Shown here: positions 58,801 through 64,000 of the stretch, in pieces
Layout of the letters: each line of letters opens with the position of its first letter
Position numbering within the stretch: position 1 is the stretch's first letter
From: Gibbula magus
Taxonomy: Eukaryota; Mollusca; Gastropoda; Trochida; Trochidae
DNA length: 64,000 nt
Assembly (NCBI GenBank): GCA_936450465.1
Contig: OW388298.1
Coordinates: forward strand, 11,046,663 to 11,110,662
Direction of reading: 5' to 3'
Notes under the pieces: generated by a model
What the model was told of the DNA's origin: nothing
What the model saw: only the letters and a program-made list of their open reading frames with translations
Databases searched by the model: none
Program-made: the position numbers and the translations under genes

Positions 58801-61800
58801 CTGAAGGTTCAGATGCGACTTCTTCAATAACTCTAGATACAGATGCGACTTCTTCAAGAACTGAAGAAGCCGGCTCTAAAATTGCCTTTCAAGCGACGCA
58901 TCTACCTGATGTTTTACCAAGCAGTTGAGTATCGGCCGGCGATAAAACAGATGGTTGAAAATAGTTTAAAACAAATTGTTCGGAGGAAATCATATTTTGC
59001 TGTATTTGTAAATGGCTTATGTTCAGATAATTAACACAAATCACACAAGCGATATCTCCCGTGGGATACAGTTTTGGATGATACATACTACTATTTCCGT
59101 ATCTGTGATTACCAATTTATTACGGGACACTCCTTGGTTTAAGTCCGGACTAAAATTATGGAATTCAATTATCATAGTTGAATAATAATACCTTTTTCGT
59201 AAATATGGAAAACATTAATCATCAAAACATGGTCAGTAAGTGAAATGTCAGAGTGTCAATATAGGAATTGGAAGTATTGGTATTAAAATCCCTCAGCATT
59301 ATTTGATCTTTATTGAATCTTAAAATACAGTATGCAGTATCAACATTTATGAAATGTTTTTTTTTTTATTCTCATCAGGTTCTGATGAAAAGTTGCCCGT
59401 TATAGCCGGCACTTTGTGTGGAGTTATCTCCCTTCTTCTCCTTATCGTCATCCTCGTACTCGTTCTGCGCAGGAACCGGAAGTCAAAGAGTAAGTTAGGT
59501 ATTTTTATATCTTTATCCAATGACCATTATTGCCTATTGAGTGTAAGGAGGTATTGGTTCTCAGTAGGGTGTCTCCTTACTTCATACTTCTTTGTGTGTA
59601 ACATGCTGTGTGAGATTGGTCGTTTGCGTGAGCTTAACACAATAGAGGTCACACCTTCAACATGAGCTTTAATATTTCTAAGAATGCAATGGTCTATAAT
59701 ATTGATAATGAATGTGGATTAATGTATAAACAATTCGGATTATATATTTTAAATTTGGTGACTGGACAATGCCTTGTTATCTGTTATGTTAATATTTCCC
59801 TGAATGAAAAACATGAACTAATAGCTTTATTTGTTCACACAAACTGCCCTTACACTTGGCTGTAGCCTAAGAATTTTGCCAAATACCTTTTTCTTTAGTT
59901 TTAATAGAAATTGTATGTTTACACAATATAGAGAAGTTCAAAGTATTTAGGAGTCTAGTATGCGACACATGTTACAATTAATGAAATTAACAAAGAAGTC
60001 CCCAGAGAAAACAAGCAATAGAAAACTCAAACCAGTCAGATTGATTTCATCAGACACTAACTCAGGTTAACAACTCAGATTTTACATGAAATACAATAGA
60101 GATATAAGGGCAATAATAGGTTCACAAATATGATAACAGAGCTATCAATGTCAAACAATAGTCGCCACACAGCACATAATTCTTGTATCCTGAATGTAGA
60201 AATATCGTGGAGAGGCAGTGAGTCGAAGAGAGTCCTATATCGTATAATTCAAGTCAAGAAAGGAAGGCAGGTGTCAGTCCTTCCCTAAAACATGCTTTAC
60301 AGAATCATTACTACTTCTAGAATTCACGAGAAGCTTCTCTAGTTGTTTACATCAAGTTCTAGAAAGTTCTTAACACTTCGATAAACTTCCGCAAGTGACG
60401 AGAAGGGAAGGGAAGCAACTCTACTTGAACTGATTATTTTAAGACCCTAATACAACTAAAATGTTGTGACCCAAAATAAATTAATCGGGGCTATTAAATG
60501 TTATATTATGGAAAAATACATTCTCATAACACATACTTTAAAGATACAGTGCTGAATGTATTTCTTAGGAATATCGTTTACATGCTGATGTTCGTATTAT
60601 TTTTTAGGCTTTATACTTTTGATACCCCATAAGTCCGCAACGTACATATAAATAAGTTCTATTTTCATTTCAAATAATTTTAAGTACACATCATTTGACA
60701 TGTTCAATAGCGATTTCAATTACCGTCTTAGTTAATATATTGCAGTTTAAGCCTTAATACACATCTTAAGCATACTTTTAAATACTGAAATTGTTACCAA
60801 CAAAATCCGAAAATAAGTAGCGCGCGATTAATATTATACCCAGGGTACGTCTTCTGTCGTGTATATTTATGTATTTACATTAATTTACAATTATTAAACT
60901 ACATGTTCATGATTGTGACCAACTTCCAAACGCAAGGCATAACTCTTGCCGCTCTGCATTACTGGCTGATTTAACCCTTGCGGTATTTCTCTCGCTTTCT
61001 TGTGTCAAAATAGTGAATCGCTGCACCAGAAATGCATAGCGGGCCTGGATTTCTAAACACAGGCCTAAATTAGCCAGTAATGGAGACTGGCAAGAGTTAT
61101 GCCTTGCATTGGGAAGTTGGATTGTGACATGTTTACGGAAAGACTTCAGGAGTCTAATTTGTATCATTGTATATTTTATGTACGATTTATATACGTTTAC
61201 AGAACCAAAGGAAAAGGAAACGGACAATGGAGGGTACGTTACCACCTTCTTGCACATTGTCCAAAAAATATCTTTGCTCATTATCGATAATCCAGAGTAT
61301 ACTGAGTAGATTTATAGGAGCGTATACTCTGGATTATCGAGGATGATCTTTGCTGCGATTATACAGAAAGTTGTGTTATATCTATTCCAGAATATTTGGT
61401 CGTAAATACTCAAGGAACATATAATTAATTTAAAAATTTGCTCCAGAATAAAATTTTGCTCTTTTCCATTCGAAATGTTCGTAATCATATACTCAAAATA
61501 CACATGCATAAAGGTATGCTTTGGAGAAATAGATAAAAGGGAATAAGTTGTATTTTTTAATTTTAATTACAGCCTTCAAAAGAACACAAGAGAAGAAGTG
61601 GGTAGGTACTTAACCTTTAATTAGAACAACACAAGTAAATGAAATATTTGTTTTTAAATGGTTACTTAAAGCAATTAAATGTCGATTTGAAGCAAATAAG
61701 ACTAATGATCTATAAAAGTCAACAACAGAAGCAATCACTAACTGTATTACCTCTAAAAGGCCCGATGGGATTATGGCACGGTATGGCGTCCACCCGTCCA

Positions 61801-63018
61801 TCTATCCGCCCGTAAACTTTTTCGACTTCTTCTCCAGAACCACTTGGTTGGAGAGCTGAAATGTGACTCCTTGGGCAATTCCGATTCTAAATTGTAGATT
61901 TTACCATTGACCCCAAAAAGGGTTACGGGAGTCACGACCTGTAAAACCTATTTTTATCATCTTCTCCATGACGGTCTAAAGAGATGAAATGTTGTCTACA
62001 GACTTCATGGCAAATGGGGTTTCTAAATTGAAGATGTGGTGACCACGTGACCCCAAATAGGGTTACAGGAGTCACGACCTGTAAAACATATTTTCATTAT
62101 CTTCTCCATGACGGTCTAAAGAGATGAAATGTTGTCTACAGACTTCTTGGCAAATGGGGTTTCTAAATTGAAGATGTGGTGACCACGTGACCCCAAATAG
62201 GGTTACAGGAGTTACGACCTGTAAAACATATTTTCATCATCTTCTCCATGACGGTCTAAAGAGATGAAATGTTGTCTACAGACTTCTTGGCAAATGGGGT
62301 TTCTAAATTGAAGATGTGGTGACCACGTGACCCCAAATAGGGTTACAGGAGTCACGACCTGTAAAACATATTTTCATTATCTTCTCCATGACGGTCTAAA
62401 GAGATGAAATGTTGTCTACAGACTTCTTGGCAAATGGGGTTTCTAAATTGAAGATGTGGTGACCACGTGACCCCAAATAGGGTTACAGGAGTCACGACTT
62501 GTAAAACATATTTTCACTATCTTCTCCAGGACCAATACGTCTAAAGAGATAAAATGTTGTGTGCAGACCTCTTGACCAATGAGGATTCTAACTTGTAGAT
62601 TTTGTGATTCCGTGACCCAAAATAGGATCACAGGGTTCACGACCTGAAAAACCTATTTTCATCTTCTTCTGCAGTTCAAATGACTCTAGCTAACGGAAAT
62701 GTTGTGTGCAGACTCCTTGGTCAATGGGGATTCTAAATTGTAGGTTTGGTGACCCCGGGACTCAAAATAAGGCCATGGGGGTCACAACCTAAATAAAATC
62801 TATTTTCATATTTTTATCAAGTACTTCAAATTTGTTATACCTGTGATAAATTCTCCTGAAAAATGTACATTTTGAAATGTATGCAGTTTATTGTTTGAAA
62901 CCCGACTAGCTACAGAGACAATGGTTCTATGTTTGTCTCTCTGTAGTAATGGAGGATAACGTTCTGTATGAAGACAGCAAGTTTGACTACAGCAGCTGTT
63001 CACAGAATGAAGAAACTG
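49845..63018 (+). CDS. Ig-superfamily transmembrane receptor gene, 9 exons seen, probably partial
   Basis: Nine exons share phase and join in frame with GT-AG sites: 49845-49898, 54066-54407, 54565-54618, 56870-57229, 58645-58923, 59379-59489, 61203-61233, 61573-61601 and 62947-63018 (444 codons). The first nine-tenths of the junctions are phase 1, typical of extracellular domain genes. The order is signal peptide core, Ig domain 1, short linker, Ig domain 2, Ser/Thr repeat stalk, transmembrane helix and cytoplasmic tail with NVLYEDS and FDYSSC tyrosines. The protein would be a single-pass surface receptor or adhesion molecule. The initiating ATG exon and the final stop are not identified, and the gene may extend beyond 64 kb. 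Introns contain many MITEs. It resembles Ig-type molluscan immune receptors in plan, but no family is claimed. Confidence 0.7.
50640..50880. repeat. Cluster of hairpins with CTCG apices
   Basis: GAGGTCGGTTATC repeats occur in both orientations. The hairpin CGATATGGTGAA...TTCACCATATCG has apex CTCGGCTTCGCCTCG at about 50798-50812. It shows the same CTCG punctuation as the MITE hairpins. Confidence 0.6.
51374..51763 (+). mobile_element. TTAA-type MITE, complete copy
   Basis: The ends are AGGTGCATCCATTG and, inverted, AGATGCATCT. TTAA flanks both ends (51370-51373 and 51764-51767). A TTAA duplication with short TIRs suggests a piggyBac-type non-autonomous element. It is 390 bases and lies in the first intron of the Ig gene. 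Confidence 0.75.
52578..52685. repeat. Hairpin with CTCGTG/CACTCG boxes
   Basis: GAAATAATGACC and AATATCTGTGATAACCAT pair with matching segments downstream. CTCGTG on the left and CACTCG on the right remain unpaired. The apex is CTCGCGTTACGCTCG. It has the same design as the MITE hairpins but no CRE-rich body. Confidence 0.7.
53030..53770 (+). repeat. Diverged copies of the 140-bp repeat
   Basis: Blocks such as CTCCTTGGCCAATTTGGATT, CTAAATTGTAGATT, GTGACCC and AACCTATTTTC recur. They match the intact tandem at 61.85-62.55 kb in the same orientation. Confidence 0.6.
54066..54407 (+). CDS. Ig receptor: first Ig domain exon
   Basis: A phase 1-1 exon of 114 codons. The B-strand Cys is in ITLTCHV, the core Trp in SIRWKLN, and the F-strand Cys in GTYWQCCGF, with extra cysteines nearby. 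It is a V-like Ig fold encoded by a single exon. Confidence 0.75.
54565..54618 (+). CDS. Ig receptor: linker exon
   Basis: A phase 1-1 exon of 18 codons (ARNSSYVSSPEQDVFLN) between an AATTCAG acceptor and a GTGAGT donor. It could be optional in splicing. Confidence 0.55.
54619..56869. other. Intron with hairpin MITE, no exon recognised
   Basis: It contains CAY-rich and CACGTG-type stretches at 55.4 kb and the hairpin element at 56300-56620. No exon was seen. Confidence 0.45.
56300..56620 (+). mobile_element. Hairpin MITE, family D
   Basis: The hairpin is 56452-56617 and bounded by AATAAATAAAATACC and GTAGTATTCTCTATTTATT. The 26-nt stems are 56474-56499 and 56568-56593. Boxes are ACTCG and ACTCGTG on the left, CATTCGT and CTCGT on the right. 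The apex is CTCGCTTTCGCTCG inside GGTATCTGAG/GTCAGATACC. The stems are unrelated to families A, B and C. Confidence 0.8.
56870..57229 (+). CDS. Ig receptor: second Ig domain exon
   Basis: A phase 1-1 exon of 120 codons. Key residues are Cys in VTLTCTI, Trp in SVIWYRD and Cys in AGTWNCF, with several N-glycosylation sequons (NGT, NVT, NIS, NIT). The acceptor TCGTTTAAG is chosen over a nearer AG because it keeps phase 1. Confidence 0.75.
57320..57803 (-). mobile_element. TTAA-type MITE, longest copy
   Basis: The TIRs are AGGTGCATCCATTGTG and its near-perfect complement. TTAA lies at 57316-57319 and 57804-57807. It is 484 bases, in inverted orientation relative to the copy at 51374. Confidence 0.8.
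57873..58228. repeat. 33-bp minisatellite, about 10 copies
   Basis: The unit is GATATGAAAGATGTATACAC followed by TTATGGAAGGTGT. It lies in an intron of the Ig gene. A 33-base unit leaves frames open on both strands, giving artefactual frames of 123 and 158 residues. Confidence 0.9.
58645..58923 (+). CDS. Ig receptor: Ser/Thr repeat stalk exon
   Basis: A phase 1-1 exon of 93 codons encoding SDATSSRTEG repeats (30 bases each, about four copies). It is flanked by Thr/Ser/Pro-rich sequence, a likely O-glycosylated stalk. The donor GTTGAG is weak, so the 3' boundary is the least certain of the gene. An opposite-strand frame rich in KSHLNLQFL is a shadow. Confidence 0.65.
59379..59489 (+). CDS. 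Ig receptor: transmembrane exon
   Basis: A phase 1-1 exon of 37 codons with VIAGTLCGVISLLLLIVILV then LVL, followed by RRNRKSK stop-transfer. The donor GTAAGT is strong. Confidence 0.8.
59490..61202. other. Intron with inverted duplication
   Basis: 60911-60985 and 61060-61130 are inverted copies (GGCATAACTCTTGCC and GGCAAGAGTTATGCC, and beyond). The rest is AT-rich with no exon recognised. Confidence 0.6.
61203..61233 (+). CDS. Ig receptor: cytoplasmic exon 1
   Basis: A 31-base exon encoding PKEKETDNG between GTTTACAG and GTACGT. Phase 1 in, phase 2 out. It joins cleanly to the next mini-exon. Confidence 0.5.
61285..61339. repeat. Perfect 18-bp inverted repeat
   Basis: CGATAATCCAGAGTATAC (61285-61302) and its complement (61322-61339) flank a 19-base spacer. 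Confidence 0.85.
61573..61601 (+). CDS. Ig receptor: cytoplasmic exon 2
   Basis: A 29-base exon encoding LQKNTREEV between TTAATTACAG and GTAGGT. Phase 2 in, phase 1 out, which restores the common phase. Confidence 0.5.
61850..62560 (+). repeat. 140-bp tandem repeat, 5 units
   Basis: GTYACGACCTG recurs at 61931, 62071, 62211, 62351 and 62491, an exact 140-base period. Related, more diverged units extend to about 62800 and lie at 53.0-53.8 kb and 29.4 kb. Confidence 0.9.
62947..63018 (+). CDS. Ig receptor: cytoplasmic exon 3 with tyrosines
   Basis: A phase 1-1 exon of 24 codons, MEDNVLYEDSKFDYSSCSQN then EET, between CTCTCTGTAG and GTAGGT. Tyr in VLYED and FDYSS could be phosphorylation or SH2 sites. 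No later exon is identified before the window ends. Confidence 0.6.
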
Positions 63019-63323
63019 GTAGGTCTATGTTCGTGTTATGGCGCATGCGCAGAATACTTGATGCTGGTTAGGTGAAGAGACAGCGGAGGGGTTAGTACGC
63101 ACGACTTCCGATCAATGTTACTTTTTTACTTTACTTTTACTTTAAATCTATCTTCAATATAGCTTCAGACGATAATAAACAGGAGTTATTTTCTCCCAAA
63201 AGAGGATGCCTGTGGTAGGCCTACCTATGCTGAATATAGGGTTTTGCTAGCACCGAGAAATTTGACCCACTGGTAACAGCGAGAATACACTTTCAGTTCT
63301 CGTCTCGATATAGGTCTTCTTTA

Positions 63324-63750
63324 TTTATTATATGACGAGCAGTGAAATACTGGGATTTATCAGTGAAATAAACTGTCCATCAAGCTACAGTGAAAATAAC
63401 TTATATTTTCACTGCGAACGGTGACTGATATAATTTGACGTCATAAAACAATGGTCTCACGCGGCGATTTGGCTTATGACGTAACAGTGTTACTGTGGTG
63501 ACGGGCTGTTCCTTGCGACCGCTTGGAGTGAAAACGACCCTTTTCGGGCGTAATTACATGGATAATATCATATAATAAATACAATATCCGTCAATTCTTG
63601 ACAAATACCATGTTTATCTCATCTCGTGAGGTAGAAAGTTATATATTTTCACTCGTGGCTGCGCCACTCGTGAAACTATAACCTTTCTACCTCACTCGAT
63701 GAGATAAACATGGTATTAGTCAAGAAAAGACAGATATCCTCTATTTTTCA
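63324..63750 (+). mobile_element. Hairpin MITE, family A, uninterrupted copy
   Basis: The intact counterpart of 10015-10830. It holds an ATTTAT empty site at 63355-63360, a body with TTGACGTCATAAAACAATGG, and a terminal hairpin at about 63585-63735. CTCGTG and CACTCG boxes lie around apex CGTGGCTGCGCCACTCGTG. Confidence 0.8.
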
Positions 63751-64000
63751 GCTGTTGATGGTCAGATGGTTCCACAAATTCATATAGTATCCATATCGAT
63801 GGTCTCGCATTGAACGAGGAAACGTTCGTCTAACGTTCCTGTTTCGCCGAAAAAGCACTCTGACTTGTCATTGGCAAATGATCACTTACAAAATTCGCTG
63901 ATTGGACAATTAACTTAGAATTCAGCCAATCAGGATTCTCTATTTCTAGCCAACAAAATCGCTCAATTTGCAACTGAGGTCACTCTGAAATCAATTAACT
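63751..64000. other. End of window, no gene seen
   Basis: Only CCAAT-like words (GCCAATCAGG) and unique sequence. The Ig gene may resume beyond. Confidence 0.4.

Noticed and set aside
58420..58857. 145-residue minus-strand frame rich in KSHLNLQFL
   Set aside because: It opposes the Ser/Thr stalk exon, whose phase, acceptor and context support the plus strand.

Overview
The window is eukaryotic nuclear DNA with spliced genes, many introns and dense transposable elements. It looks like a marine invertebrate and probably a mollusc. The clues are a tRNA-derived SINE ending in an ACTC-type tail, minisatellites throughout, a Gmr1-type LTR element, and immunoglobulin-type membrane receptors built from phase-1 exons. 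The species is not identifiable from sequence alone. No prokaryotic operons, CRISPR arrays or intact tRNA genes were seen.

Layout, left to right. 1-5.2 kb is three tandem-repeat blocks: a 48/49-bp minisatellite, a GCGAAGTAG-type repeat field holding nested foldback elements, and a GGATC-rich 16/18-bp minisatellite. 5.2-18 kb is accessory sequence: foldback hairpins, a TTAA-flanked MITE, the 3' end of a non-LTR retrotransposon, a 36-bp minisatellite, a TA-flanked MITE and a dead PIF/Harbinger transposase. 18.58-19.90 kb is a single-exon rhodopsin-type GPCR whose DRY motif has been amplified 14 times as a 32-bp VNTR that breaks the frame. 21.2-27.2 kb is a 6-kb satellite of 41-44-bp units with higher-order structure. 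27.2-30.7 kb holds little beyond a FLYWCH fragment and half of a hairpin element. 30.79-37.17 kb is a full-length, very young LTR retrotransposon on the minus strand with pol order PR-INT-RT-RH. 38.41-39.59 kb is a short MULE carrying a FLYWCH zinc-finger ORF.

40.635-48.060 kb is the most notable item. It is an apparently intact 7.4-kb DNA transposon with about 50-bp imperfect terminal inverted repeats and an AT target duplication. It carries two convergent spliced genes: a SAP-SWIM-YqaJ nuclease of 516 aa in 6 exons, and a THAP-DDE transposase of 443 aa in 2 exons. A SINE and two hairpin elements sit in the introns of the nuclease gene. 49.8-63.0 kb is a host-type gene on the plus strand: signal peptide, Ig domain, linker, Ig domain, Ser/Thr repeat stalk, transmembrane helix and tyrosine-containing tail. 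Its introns are full of MITEs and a 140-bp tandem repeat. It may continue past the window.

The second main discovery is structural. At least seven hairpin elements in the window share one design: conserved AATAAATA/TATTTAT ends, an apex such as CTCGCTTTCGCTCG, and internal boxes that read CTCG on the same strand in both arms and so stay unpaired. The stems between the boxes have unrelated sequences but equal length (26 nt in three independent families), and every stem pairs with its own partner. One such element has an empty-site counterpart within this window, which shows that the unit is mobile.
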